From positions 1-41,565 of the forward strand of contig JAFATA010000025.1 of the NCBI GenBank assembly GCA_019244165.1: 41,565 nt of DNA. Direction: 5' to 3'. Shown here in pieces: positions 9,500 to 19,268 of the stretch (positions within the stretch are counted from its first letter, which is position 1; every line of letters begins with the position of its first letter). The position numbers and the translations under genes were made by a program. The DNA is from Pseudonocardiales bacterium. GTDB lineage: Bacteria; Actinomycetota; Actinomycetes; Mycobacteriales; Pseudonocardiaceae. The notes below the pieces were generated by a model. The model worked only from the letters and a program-made list of their open reading frames with translations. It did no database searches and had not been told where the DNA came from.

Positions 9500-10192
9500 G
9501 TGATCCAGTTAGAGGGCGTTACGAAGGCCTACCAGATGGGTAAGCTGACGATGCCGGTGCTTCACGGCATCGATCTTGCTATCGGTGATGGTGAGATGGT
9601 CGCCATCATGGGTCCCTCCGGGTCGGGCAAGACCACCCTGATGAACATCCTGGGTTGCCTCGACGTCCCCACCAGCGGCCGCTACCTCCTTGACGGCACC
9701 GACGTCAGCCGGCTCTCCGACCGCCGGCTAGCCAAGCTCCGCAGCCGCAAGATCGGGTTCGTGTTCCAGTCGTTCAACCTGGTCTCGCGCACCAGCGCGA
9801 TCCGCAACGTCGAACTCCCGTTGATCTACGCCGGGGTGCGGTCACGGCGCAACCCGGCCCGGCGGGCCCTGGAGCAGGTGGGGCTGGGTGACTGGCAGAA
9901 GCACCTACCCAACGAGCTCTCCGGGGGTCAGCAGCAGCGGGTGGCGATCGCCCGGGCACTGATCAACGATCCCGCGATCCTGCTCGCCGATGAGCCCACC
10001 GGCAACCTCGACACCACCTCCAGTGCCGAGATCATGAAATTACTCGGCGAGCTGAACGACGCCGGGCGCACCGTTGTGATCATCACTCACGAAGAGGAGA
10101 TCGCCCGGCACGCCAAGCGGGTGATGCGGATGCGCGACGGGTGCATCGTGAGTGACGAGATGCAGCCCCGCCCCTCGCCGGTCAGCGCGTGA
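9500..10192 (+). CDS. ABC transporter ATP-binding protein, intact (MacB/LolD type)
   Basis: ATPase subunit of a MacB/LolD/FtsE-type transporter, 230 residues, starting at GTG 9500 after GAGGAGGAGCG. Walker A GPSGSGKTT (38-46), Q-loop FVFQSFNL, signature LSGGQQQRV (about 139-147), Walker B AILLADEPTGNLD and the switch His (VIITHEEE) are all intact. It normally partners a four-helix MacB/FtsX-type permease, but none is encoded in this window. The gene lies between dnaA and gnd, where dnaN is expected, and is the likely source of the degenerate copy at 7859. Confidence 0.93.
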   Translation: MIQLEGVTKAYQMGKLTMPVLHGIDLAIGDGEMVAIMGPSGSGKTTLMNILGCLDVPTSGRYLLDGTDVSRLSDRRLAKLRSRKIGFVFQSFNLVSRTSAIRNVELPLIYAGVRSRRNPARRALEQVGLGDWQKHLPNELSGGQQQRVAIARALINDPAILLADEPTGNLDTTSSAEIMKLLGELNDAGRTVVIITHEEEIARHAKRVMRMRDGCIVSDEMQPRPSPVSA

Positions 10193-10534
10193 ACCTTGGG
10201 CGGCCCGGCAACAAAGTACCCACACTTGAGGACAACTCTGTGGATAACGGGGGAGCGCTGTGCATCTGGGCGCGGTGTGTGCCGCTGTCCACCGCCGGGC
10301 GACATGCTCCACGGCACAGCCCCCTGCGCCCTCCACACTGCAGCGCACCGGGGGAACTGGGCAAATAACAGCAATCCACACCACCCACAGTGCTTACTAC
10401 TACGACTGGTGTTCTCTCTACCTTAAGAAAAACCCACCCTCAGCGTGGTGGACACCCACGGCTGAGGGTGCACCGACACCACCCCCGAACACGCACCGCT
10501 ACGGTAGGGCGACGCACTACCGGGAGGACTCCTC
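10193..10534. other. Spacer before gnd with a perfect DnaA box; candidate part of oriC
   Basis: In actinomycetes oriC lies in the spacer after dnaA. This 342-bp spacer contains TGTGGATAA at 10239-10247, the exact complement of the consensus DnaA box TTATCCACA, plus two-mismatch words CTGTCCACC (10285-10293) and CAATCCACA (10372-10380). An AT-richer patch (10395-10433) follows. The number of clear boxes is much lower than the clusters known for Streptomyces or Mycobacterium origins, so it may be a remnant or only part of oriC. Confidence 0.45.
10435..10470. terminator. Strong hairpin upstream of gnd
   Basis: CACCCTCAGC (10435-10444) pairs perfectly with GCTGAGGGTG (10461-10470), and inner GTGG/CCAC extends the stem. 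There is no clear U-tract afterwards. It lies about 65 bp before the gnd start, so it may terminate leftward or rightward read-through, or act as a leader element. Confidence 0.55.
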
Positions 10535-11506
10535 GTGCAGCTGGGACTGGTCGGACTGGGCCGGATGGGTGCCAACATGCGCGAGCGGCTGCGAGCCGGC
10601 GGCATCGAGGTCCTCGGTTTCGCCCGCCATGCCCAGACCCGGGATGTCACGTCCCTGGCCGAGCTGGCTGAGCGCCTGTCCCCGCCGCGCGCCGTGTGGA
10701 TCATGGTGCCGGCCGGTAAGGCGACCCGGGACACCGTGACCCAGCTGGCCGGGCTGCTCACCCAGGGTGATCTCGTCATCGACGGCGGTAACTCGCGCTA
10801 CAGCGAGGACCAGCTGCACGCCGAGCTGCTCGGCCACGCCGGCATCGGGTACCTGGACTGTGGAGTGTCCAGTGGGGGAGTGTCCAGTGGGGGGTGGGGC
10901 CGGCACAACGGCTACGGACTGATGGTCGGCGGCGCGGTGGAGCACGTCGAGCGGCTGATGCCGGTGTTCGACGTGCTGCGTCCCGAAGGTCCTCGGGATG
11001 AGAGCTTCGTGCACGCTGGTGGCGTCGGCGCCGGGCACTTCGCCAAGATGGTGCACACCGGGATGGAATACAGCCTGATGCAGGCCTACACGGAGGGCTT
11101 CGAGCTGCTGCATGCCGCTGAGATGATCACCAACGTGCCCGCGGTGCTCAAGGCGTGGTGGCGCGGCACGGTGGTCCGCTCCTGGCTGCTAAACCTGCTG
11201 GTCGCCGCCGTGGAAGACGACCCGAAGCTGGCGCGGCTGCGCGGGTGGATGGCCGACCGGGGGGAGGGGCGCTGGAACGTCGAGGAAGCGATCAACCACG
11301 CGGTACCCGCGCCGGTGATCTCTGCGGCGCTGTGCGCCCGGTTCGCCTCCGGCCACTCCCGCCCGGGCGAGGCTGCGGCCGCTGAGGCTGGGGCAACGCG
11401 GGCGGCAATGCGGGCGGTGGCCGCGTTGCGCCAGCAGTTCAGTGGGCAGGCCAGCCCCGAGTCATCCTGTGCAGAAAATCATCACTGTGCAGAAAACCAT
11501 CACTAA
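10535..11506 (+). CDS. gnd: 6-phosphogluconate dehydrogenase, decarboxylating (short form)
   Basis: NAD(P)-dependent oxidative decarboxylation of 6-phosphogluconate to ribulose 5-phosphate. GLGRMGANM (8-16) forms the Rossmann nucleotide site; IDGGNSRYSED and the catalytic-Lys motif AKMVHTGMEY (Lys171) are present. The 323-residue length fits the short GndA form found between dnaN and recF in many actinomycetes. Two in-frame duplications stand out: the substrate-loop GVSSGG is doubled (residues 110-120; the family usually has DCGVSGGxWG), and the tail ends CAENHHCAENHH. The first could affect activity. The stop codon directly abuts the recF start. Confidence 0.95.
   Translation: MQLGLVGLGRMGANMRERLRAGGIEVLGFARHAQTRDVTSLAELAERLSPPRAVWIMVPAGKATRDTVTQLAGLLTQGDLVIDGGNSRYSEDQLHAELLGHAGIGYLDCGVSSGGVSSGGWGRHNGYGLMVGGAVEHVERLMPVFDVLRPEGPRDESFVHAGGVGAGHFAKMVHTGMEYSLMQAYTEGFELLHAAEMITNVPAVLKAWWRGTVVRSWLLNLLVAAVEDDPKLARLRGWMADRGEGRWNVEEAINHAVPAPVISAALCARFASGHSRPGEAAAAEAGATRAAMRAVAALRQQFSGQASPESSCAENHHCAENHH
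10865..10894. repeat. 15-bp tandem duplication in the gnd substrate loop
   Basis: GTGTCCAGTGGGGGA is followed immediately by GTGTCCAGTGGGGGG, doubling the GVSSG coding segment in frame. Confidence 0.9.
11468..11503. repeat. 18-bp tandem duplication at the end of gnd
   Basis: Two 18-bp units starting TGTGCAGAAAA, each encoding CAENHH, differ by one base. They extend the gnd C-terminus and end one codon before the recF start. Confidence 0.95.
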
Positions 11507-12646
11507 GTGTATGTCCGGCAGCTTGCGGTCACTGATTTCCGCTCCTGGGAGCACGCCGAGCTGGACTTCGAGCCCGGGGCATCCGTGCTGGTCGGCCCGA
11601 ACGGGCAGGGCAAGACGAACCTGCTGGAAGCTCTGGGCTACCTGTCCACCCTGGGCTCGCACCGGGTGAGCACCGATGCACCATTGATCCGTCACGGCAC
11701 CTCGCGCGCCATCCTGCGCACCGCGGTGGTGCACGCTGACCGGGAGCTGACCGTGGAGCTGGAGATCTCCCCCGGGCGAGCCAACCGGGCCAGGCTCAAC
11801 CGCGCTCCGGTGCGGCGGGTGCGAGAAGTGCTCGGGGTGCTGCGCAGCGTGCTGTTCGCCCCGGAGGACCTGGCGCTGGTCCGCGGTGACCCGGCGGGCC
11901 GCCGCCGGTTCCTCGACGATCTGCTGGTGCTGCGCTCCCCCCGGTTGGCCGGCGTGCAAGCCGACTACGACCGGGTGCTGCGCCAGCGCGTCGCGTTGCT
12001 GCGCTCCGCCGGCGCGGCCCGCCGGCCCGGTGATCTGGGCACCCTGGACGTCTGGGACGCTCACCTTGCCCGGCACGGCGCGCAGCTGCTCGGCGCCCGG
12101 CTGGAGCTGGTCATCGAGCTGGCCCCGGAGGTCGGTGCGGCCTACCGCGCACTGGCCCCCTCGGGGCACCCCCCGGCGCTGCCGGCCCAGCTGCGCTACC
12201 GCAGCAGCCTGGGTGAGCTGCCCCACGAGGCCGGCAGAGTCGATGTCGAGGCGCTGGAGGTGGCGATGCTGGAGCAGCTGGCCCGGCTGCGGGCAACGGA
12301 ACTGGAACGCGGGGTCTGCCTGGTCGGGCCGCACCGCGACGACCTAGAGCTAGAGCTGAGCGGCCGCCCGGCCAAGGGCTACGCCAGCCACGGCGAGTCG
12401 TGGTCCTTCGCGCTGGCCCTGCGGCTGGGCAGCTACCAGCTGCTGCGCCGCGGCGGTGCCGAGCCGGTGCTGTTGCTCGATGACGTCTTCTCCGAGCTGG
12501 ACACCCACCGGCGAGCCCGGCTTGCCGAGGTCGCGCTGGCCGCCGAACAGGTGCTGATCACCGCGGCGGTGCCCGTTGATGTCCCCGAGGAACTTCAGGG
12601 GGGGCGGTTTGACGTGCACGACGGGCAGGTGCGCCGTGTCCGGTGA
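11507..12646 (+). CDS. recF: DNA replication and repair protein RecF
   Basis: SMC-like ATPase that loads RecA at single-strand gaps. Walker A GPNGQGKT is at 30-37, the family segment [14 protein letters not shown] follows, [26 protein letters not shown] is recognisable in the middle, and the C-terminus carries [10 protein letters not shown] and the Walker B/D-loop [11 protein letters not shown]. Length is 379 residues, normal for actinobacteria. The GTG start immediately follows the gnd TAA, and the end overlaps dciA by 11 bp, so gnd-recF-dciA is one operon. Confidence 0.97.
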   Translation: MYVRQLAVTDFRSWEHAELDFEPGASVLVGPNGQGKTNLLEALGYLSTLGSHRVSTDAPLIRHGTSRAILRTAVVHADRELTVELEISPGRANRARLNRAPVRRVREVLGVLRSVLFAPEDLALVRGDPAGRRRFLDDLLVLRSPRLAGVQADYDRVLRQRVALLRSAGAARRPGDLGTLDVWDAHLARHGAQLLGARLELVIELAPEVGAAYRALAPSGHPPALPAQLRYRSSLGELPHEAGRVDVEALEVAMLEQLARLRATELERGVCLVGPHRDDLELELSGRPAKGYASHGESWSFALALRLGSYQLLRRGGAEPVLLLDDVFSELDTHRRARLAEVALAAEQVLITAAVPVDVPEELQGGRFDVHDGQVRRVR

Positions 12647-13232
12647 GGCTGGGGACAAGGCGGGGGACAAAGAGACTGGGGACAAACCTGTGGACAGTGT
12701 GGACAAGTCGGTGTTCGGTGAGCCCGGGAGTCCCTCCCCGTCCCCTCCGCGGGAGGCGAGGGGGGTCGACATCGCCCGGGCCGCCCTGCAATCCGCCCGT
12801 GCCGCGCGTCGCAGCCCCGCCGCGCCGCGAGCGGTGGGCCGGCGGCGCCGCGGCTGGTCCGGGGCGCGCCCGGATGACCGGGACCCGCAGCCGCTAGGCA
12901 CCCTGGCGTCCCGGCTGGTTGCCAACCGTGGCTGGGCGGAGCGGGTGGCTGCGGGTGTGGTGTTCGCCCGGTGGGCACAGCTGGTGGGCGGCGAGGTTGC
13001 TGAGCACGCCCAGCCGGTGTCGCTGAAGGACGGGGAGCTCACGGTGGCGGCCAGCTCCACGGCGTGGGCCACCCAGCTGCGGTTACTGCAACGGCAGCTG
13101 CTCGCACGGATCACCGCCGGTGTCGGGCCGGGCGTGGTCAGGGCGCTGCGGGTGTCCGGCCCGGCGGCACCGAACTGGGTGCACGGTCCCCGGCATGTCC
13201 GCGGTCGCGGCCCCCGGGACACCTACGGCTGA
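12636..13232 (+). CDS. dciA: DciA-like DUF721 protein
   Basis: DUF721 protein; in many bacteria lacking DnaC this family (DciA) helps load the replicative helicase. Starting at GTG 12636 (198 residues), it has a variable acidic N-terminus with repeated GDK, a basic middle region, and the conserved DUF721 domain from about residue 85: [60 protein letters not shown]. The start overlaps recF by 11 bp. The repetitive N-terminus includes GGGGACAA repeats and two tandem DnaA boxes in its coding sequence. Confidence 0.92.
   Translation: MSGEAGDKAGDKETGDKPVDSVDKSVFGEPGSPSPSPPREARGVDIARAALQSARAARRSPAAPRAVGRRRRGWSGARPDDRDPQPLGTLASRLVANRGWAERVAAGVVFARWAQLVGGEVAEHAQPVSLKDGELTVAASSTAWATQLRLLQRQLLARITAGVGPGVVRALRVSGPAAPNWVHGPRHVRGRGPRDTYG
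12689..12706. promoter_or_regulatory. Two abutting DnaA boxes inside dciA
   Basis: TGTGGACAG (12689-12697) and TGTGGACAA (12698-12706) are head-to-tail 9-mers with no gap. The second is an exact match to the complement of the actinobacterial box TTGTCCACA; the first has one mismatch. Confidence 0.75.
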
Positions 13233-13342
13233 GCGACACGTCACACTCTTCCACCAGTAAAATGGTCCTTGTGGGCCGGGACGACGCCCCCCGTCCCGCT
13301 CGTACCGGCTACCGGCAGCGCAGAGGACGCAGTAACCCCTGA

Positions 13343-15367
<2,025 letters not shown>

Positions 15368-15409
15368 TCCGGCGAGCCGGCGGAGTCGCCGTCGCCTAAA
15401 CTCCTCGGT

Positions 15410-15583
15410 GTGGGTAACGACCGCAGGCGCCTGCATATCTGCCCGCACTGCAACGGCGCTCAAGTGATTATGGAATGGAAGCGGACAAGCCTGCAGTCTC
15501 ATCCTGAGGTGCACGAGATCCCGACGGCGGAGAACTGCCCGACCTGTGACGGGTCTGGGCAGATCCTCGGGCCTACGTCGTAG
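15410..15583 (+). CDS. Small zinc-ribbon protein, function unknown
   Basis: A 57-residue ORF from GTG 15410, 42 bp after gyrB. Two CxxC pairs are visible: CPHC near residues 11-14 and CPTC near 43-46, the second followed by DGSGQ as in a DnaJ-type CxxCxGxG repeat. This suggests one zinc-binding ribbon. Codon use is like its neighbours. No specific function is recognised; start choice is uncertain because an overlapping GTG in another frame lies two bases upstream. Confidence 0.7.
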   Translation: MGNDRRRLHICPHCNGAQVIMEWKRTSLQSHPEVHEIPTAENCPTCDGSGQILGPTS

Positions 15584-15605
15584 CTGGCGTCCCTAGACTA
15601 GGCGT

Positions 15606-15920
15606 ATGCCGCGTACCGCGATCTTGTATGCCCGATCACAACGTCACGATGCGCTGGACCGGCAGGTCCGGGAGCTGGAAGACTGGTGTGATCGTTCCGG
15701 TGTGGTGCCGGTGGGCACGATCGCGGAGGTCGCGCTCGGCATCCGCGCCTCGAAGCGATGCCACGCGGTTCTTGCCGAGGTAGCGGCTGGCCGGGCAGAC
15801 CTCGTGGTGGTCCGAGATGTCTCCCGGCTGTCGGAAAACCACGACCAACTCCGGCGAATCATCGACGAGCACTGGCCTCGGATCGCCATCAGCCGGGACG
15901 ACGCCGACCCCTTCCGGTAA
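15606..15920 (+). CDS. Stand-alone serine-recombinase N-terminal-like domain
   Basis: A 104-residue protein matching only the catalytic-domain fold of resolvases/invertases: ILYARSQRHDALDRQVRELEDWC at the start and DLVVVRDVSRLSENHDQLRRIID. The usual pattern is YxRVSTxxQ; here YARSQRHD places Ser one position early, so the catalytic Ser may be lost or shifted. There is no DNA-binding domain after it. It could be a regulator-like relic rather than an active recombinase. It lies downstream of gyrB, where gyrA is expected. Confidence 0.7.
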   Translation: MPRTAILYARSQRHDALDRQVRELEDWCDRSGVVPVGTIAEVALGIRASKRCHAVLAEVAAGRADLVVVRDVSRLSENHDQLRRIIDEHWPRIAISRDDADPFR

Positions 15921-15950
15921 CCCCCATGGGGCACCGTTGCCATCCCCGCC

Positions 15951-16595
15951 TCACCCGCGGCTGATGCCGAGCAGCAGGGTGTTGACCAGGTTGGTGTAGT
16001 GCGCGGTGGGGTTGGTGACGAAGCTCATGCCTCGGAGTTCGAGGCTGATCGCGCCGTGGATGCCGGCCCAGAGGCGTTGGGCGATCTCGATGGGTTCTCC
16101 TGGGTGGATGTCGCCGGTGGCGACGCCCAGGCGGACGGCGTTGACGAGGTGTTCGAAGGCGGCGTGGGCCGCGGCCAGGCTGGCTGGGGATGGTACGAGT
16201 TCGGGGACGGGTCGGTCGAACATCAGCGCATACATCGAGGGGTTGGCCAGCGCGAAGGCTCGGTAGCGGTGCATGCTGGCGGCAATCGAGGCTAGGGGGG
16301 CGAGTCCGTCGGTGCCGGTAGGTGTGTCCCAGAGAGGGGCACGGTGGGTGGAGGCGACCGCGGTGCCGAGTTCGGTGAAGCCTTCCACGAGCAGGGCGTC
16401 GAGGATGCCGTTTTTGGAGCCGAAGCGTTTGTAGACGCCCATGGGGGCGACCCCGGCGCGGGTGGCGATCTCCCGTACGGACAGTGCCTGGGCGCCGGCT
16501 TGGTCGAGCAGCTCGCGGGCGGCGCGGAGCAGCGCGTCGCGGACCTCCAGGCTCGGGGTTCGTTGCCGGGCGGTGGGGGTCACGGTCTCTCCCAT
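15951..16595 (-). CDS. TetR/AcrR-family transcriptional regulator
   Basis: TetR repressor of 214 residues from ATG 16595. The N-terminal helix-turn-helix reads LLRAARELLDQAGAQALSVREIATRAGVAPMGVYKRFGSKNGILDAL; the C-terminal ligand domain resembles the WHG/TetR_C class (HRYRAFALANPSMYALMF). The start overlaps the end of the hydrolase gene by 16 bp, making it the last gene of a three-gene operon; a GTG at 16610 would add five residues. It probably regulates the oxidoreductase-hydrolase genes; a 12-bp palindrome upstream of that operon is a candidate operator. Confidence 0.92.
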   Translation of the reverse strand: MGETVTPTARQRTPSLEVRDALLRAARELLDQAGAQALSVREIATRAGVAPMGVYKRFGSKNGILDALLVEGFTELGTAVASTHRAPLWDTPTGTDGLAPLASIAASMHRYRAFALANPSMYALMFDRPVPELVPSPASLAAAHAAFEHLVNAVRLGVATGDIHPGEPIEIAQRLWAGIHGAISLELRGMSFVTNPTAHYTNLVNTLLLGISRG

Positions 16596-17491
16596 GGTCG
16601 CTGGGCGCACCGGCGAAGGTGCGGCAGCATCAGCTCGGCCAGCCGCTGGGGTGCCTGTTCGGGGATCCAGTGGCTGACCCCGTCCAGGACCTCGAACTGG
16701 TAGGGCGCGTCACGTACCCAGCGGGCGCAGCGGGTGGCCGCCCTGCGGGTGATCGCGATATCGCCGTCACTCCAGATGAACAGCGTGGGTACCCGTACCG
16801 GGCGGCGCGCCGTGGTGGGGCGCAGCAGCGGCATCGCCCGGTAGTAGTTCAGCGGGCCGGTCAGCGCGCCCGGCGCGGCTAGCCGGGTAAGGTCGCGCTC
16901 GACCCGCCCGGGGGTCTGCCCACTGCTGATCAGCCACCGGGCGCCCAGCCTGGAGCGCCCGATCCGTTCCGGGAGCCAGGGCAGTTGGAAGAAGAGCATG
17001 TACCACGAGTGCAGGGCTTGGGAGCTGGTCAGGAACGAACTCAGGAACGCTGCCGGGTGGGGCACCGACAGCGCGGTCAGCCCGGCCACCTTCGCCGGGT
17101 GCGCGCCGGCCAGCGCCCACGCGATCGCCGCGCCCCAGTCGTGCCCGACCAGGTGTACCGGCCCACCGCCGGCGCACTGGTCGATCACCGCGACCGCGTC
17201 GGCGACCAGCTCGTCGATGCGGTAGGCCCCCCGCCCGGACGGGCGCGCGTGGGGCGAGTAGCCGCGTTGGTCCGGGGCGATCGTGCGGTAGCCGTGCCCG
17301 GTCAGCAGCGGTAGCAGCTCGTCCCAGCTGTCGGCGAACTGGGGAAACCCGTGCAGCAACACCACTGGCGGACCCTCTGGCGGCCCGGCCATGGACACGT
17401 CGAACCGCAACGACCCCCGCCGCGCGACTGTGGACCGCGGCGAGCTGGCGTCGCCGGCGAACTCAGGATCGCCAGCTGGCGCCGGGCTCAC
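16580..17491 (-). CDS. Alpha/beta hydrolase, epoxide-hydrolase-like
   Basis: Hydrolase of 303 residues. The GTG start at 17491 is chosen because it overlaps the upstream stop as GTGA; the open frame extends much further upstream but only as a shadow. Motifs: oxyanion HGFPQFADSW, DQRGYSPHARP, nucleophile elbow GHDWGA with Asp as nucleophile (as in epoxide hydrolases and dehalogenases rather than Ser esterases), and the C-terminal catalytic His in GVSHWIPEQAP. WSDGD near residue 243 can supply the acid. Its pairing with an FAD oxidoreductase suggests an epoxidation-hydration sequence, which is inference. Confidence 0.9.
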   Translation of the reverse strand: MSPAPAGDPEFAGDASSPRSTVARRGSLRFDVSMAGPPEGPPVVLLHGFPQFADSWDELLPLLTGHGYRTIAPDQRGYSPHARPSGRGAYRIDELVADAVAVIDQCAGGGPVHLVGHDWGAAIAWALAGAHPAKVAGLTALSVPHPAAFLSSFLTSSQALHSWYMLFFQLPWLPERIGRSRLGARWLISSGQTPGRVERDLTRLAAPGALTGPLNYYRAMPLLRPTTARRPVRVPTLFIWSDGDIAITRRAATRCARWVRDAPYQFEVLDGVSHWIPEQAPQRLAELMLPHLRRCAQRPWERP

Positions 17492-18996
17492 GGCCTTCGC
17501 CCCCGGTACGCGACCAGCCGACCGGGGGTCAGCGGGAACGGGCACTCCGGGACCGTGCGGCGCCGGGTGAGTCGGGCCGCCACGCGCCGGCCGGCGTCGA
17601 GGGCCACCCGCACCGCGACGGCCGGGCTGAACAGGCTGGTCGGCGGGGCCATGATGCCGATCACGTCGAAGTAGCGCCGGGCCAGCACCGGGTCCTCCAC
17701 CGCGGCGCGCAGCACCACGTCCAGGTAGCGGCGGACCAGCGTCGTGCCCCGGCGCGGCCGGGCACCGTCCATGGTGACCGTCGGCCAGCGCAGGTCCTCG
17801 CTGCTGGCCGCCAACCACGGCCCGGCCACGGTGCGGGCCAGGCGACGCTGGAACGCCTTCTCGAACCCGGGTCGGCGCCCGGAGTCGTAGTCGAGCAGGC
17901 AGTCCCGCAGCGCTAGCGCGTCTATCGCCGCCACGGTCATGCCCTGGCCGTAGATCGGGTTGAGCGCGCACACCGCGTCCCCGGTCACGATCAGCCCGGG
18001 CGGCCAGCTGCGCAGCCGCTCGAAATGCCGCAACCGGTTGCTCGGGGTCCGCCAGCCCCGGAGCGGGGTCAACGGGCGGGCCACCCGGATCGCCTCGTAC
18101 ATCCTCGGGTCTGGCAACTCACGGGCCCACCGCAGGAACTCCTCCTCGTCGTCGGTGGGTACTACCGCCCCGGCCATCCCGCCCAGCGTGACGTGCCAGA
18201 CCCCGTTCTCGATGTCCTGGACCAACCCCGCCCTCGGGTTGTCCGGCGGCCGACCGTTGATGAGTAGCAGGGAGAACTCGTCCGGAAAACCGTCCGGGCG
18301 GGCGTAGAAGCGTGAGGCGTAGGACAGCTGGGAATGCACCGTCTCCTCGCCGACCCGGCCATACCCGAGTCCCTCGATCCACTCCGGGGCGTGCGAGCTG
18401 CGGCCGCTGGCGTCCACCACCAGGTCCGCGTCCAGCACCCCCGAGCCCCGGTCCGCCCCACGACCCTCGGCACTGGTGTCGCGGTATCGCACCCGCACGC
18501 CGCTCACCGCGCCCCGGGCCGACGCCGAACCCCACCGGCTGGTGCTCAACCCGACCACCTCGGTCGCCGGCGAGAACCGCACCCGGGCATCCGCGCTCAA
18601 CCGCTGACGCAGCCGCCACTCCAACAAAAACCGGCTATGGAACAACATCCCGTCCTCGAACCCGTCGAGCTCACCGGCCAACGGCAGCAACCCGGCCGGC
18701 GTGACGATCTTCGCCCGGCACAGATCCCATGCCACTGCGGCCCCATCAGCACGCAGCTCGCCATGCAGCCCCGGGAACAACTCATAGATGATCTGCGCGC
18801 CACGCGGCAGCAGCCCGTGCACATGCCACGACTGCGGCACCCCGCCCCGGTGATCCGGGCGCTGCGGGAACCGATCCCGGTCAACGATGGTCACCCGCTC
18901 GAAATGTCCCAGCAGCACCCGCGCGGCCAACAATCCACTGATCCCCGAACCGATCACCACCGCGTGCCGGCCATCAGCGACCATCACACTCTCCAA
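17488..18996 (-). CDS. FAD-dependent oxidoreductase/monooxygenase
   Basis: Flavoenzyme of 502 residues (ATG 18996; ATG 18984 is an alternative). The FAD site GSGISGLLAARVL is near residues 17-29, the DG-like VVDASGRSS is in the middle, and GDAVCALNPIYGQGMTVAAIDAL is the second FAD motif of the group A monooxygenase, geranylgeranyl-reductase and squalene-epoxidase-like superfamily. The C-terminal 100 residues are Arg-rich. It is the first gene of the operon oxidoreductase-hydrolase-TetR with overlapping stop and start codons. The substrate is unknown. Confidence 0.88.
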   Translation of the reverse strand: MESVMVADGRHAVVIGSGISGLLAARVLLGHFERVTIVDRDRFPQRPDHRGGVPQSWHVHGLLPRGAQIIYELFPGLHGELRADGAAVAWDLCRAKIVTPAGLLPLAGELDGFEDGMLFHSRFLLEWRLRQRLSADARVRFSPATEVVGLSTSRWGSASARGAVSGVRVRYRDTSAEGRGADRGSGVLDADLVVDASGRSSHAPEWIEGLGYGRVGEETVHSQLSYASRFYARPDGFPDEFSLLLINGRPPDNPRAGLVQDIENGVWHVTLGGMAGAVVPTDDEEEFLRWARELPDPRMYEAIRVARPLTPLRGWRTPSNRLRHFERLRSWPPGLIVTGDAVCALNPIYGQGMTVAAIDALALRDCLLDYDSGRRPGFEKAFQRRLARTVAGPWLAASSEDLRWPTVTMDGARPRRGTTLVRRYLDVVLRAAVEDPVLARRYFDVIGIMAPPTSLFSPAVAVRVALDAGRRVAARLTRRRTVPECPFPLTPGRLVAYRGRRP

Positions 18997-19040
18997 CCCT
19001 CAACTCCGGAACACCCCGTAAAGTACGGTGCGTTACATAC

Positions 19041-19052
19041 ACAGTACACTGT
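19041..19052. promoter_or_regulatory. 12-bp palindrome upstream of the oxidoreductase operon
   Basis: ACAGTACACTGT is a perfect inverted repeat 45 bp before the oxidoreductase start, in an AT-richer stretch. TetR regulators usually bind such short palindromes, so it is a candidate operator for the TetR gene at the end of this operon. Confidence 0.45.
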
Positions 19053-19080
19053 TATCTACGGCGGCTCGCTGGTTAACCAG

Positions 19081-19227
19081 GTGCTCCGACGAGTTCACCG
19101 AGCGCACTTGCCTGAGGTCCAGGCAACCTTCTCAGCGGCGCAGCTCGTCAAGAAAAGCCCAGAGATGACTATGAGCGACCCCTTGACCACTGGTCGCAGG
19201 GCAGTGACAAAGTCAAGGATCTTGTAG
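19081..19227 (+). pseudogene. Relic of a small-protein gene (paralogue of the gene at 36660)
   Basis: A 48-codon open stretch from GTG 19081 encodes RAHLPEVQATFSAAQLVKKSPEMTMSD, clearly related to the C-terminal half of the 79-residue protein at 36660 (RAHLADVQATFSAAERKKEITVHED). The DNA matches closely over about 19100-19142. The Cys-containing N-terminal half is missing, and the frame continues past the normal stop. Like the intact copy, it sits next to the DUF397 end of an XRE/DUF397 pair. Confidence 0.6.
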
Positions 19228-19268
19228 GCACGGCTATAGCTACGTAGCCCTTGCCCCCACTGGTCGGC

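Noticed and set aside
17492..17971. 160-residue N-terminal extension of the alpha/beta hydrolase
   Set aside because: It is Arg/Pro/Gly-rich out-of-frame sequence of the FAD oxidoreductase; the GTG at 17491 overlapping the upstream stop is the natural start.
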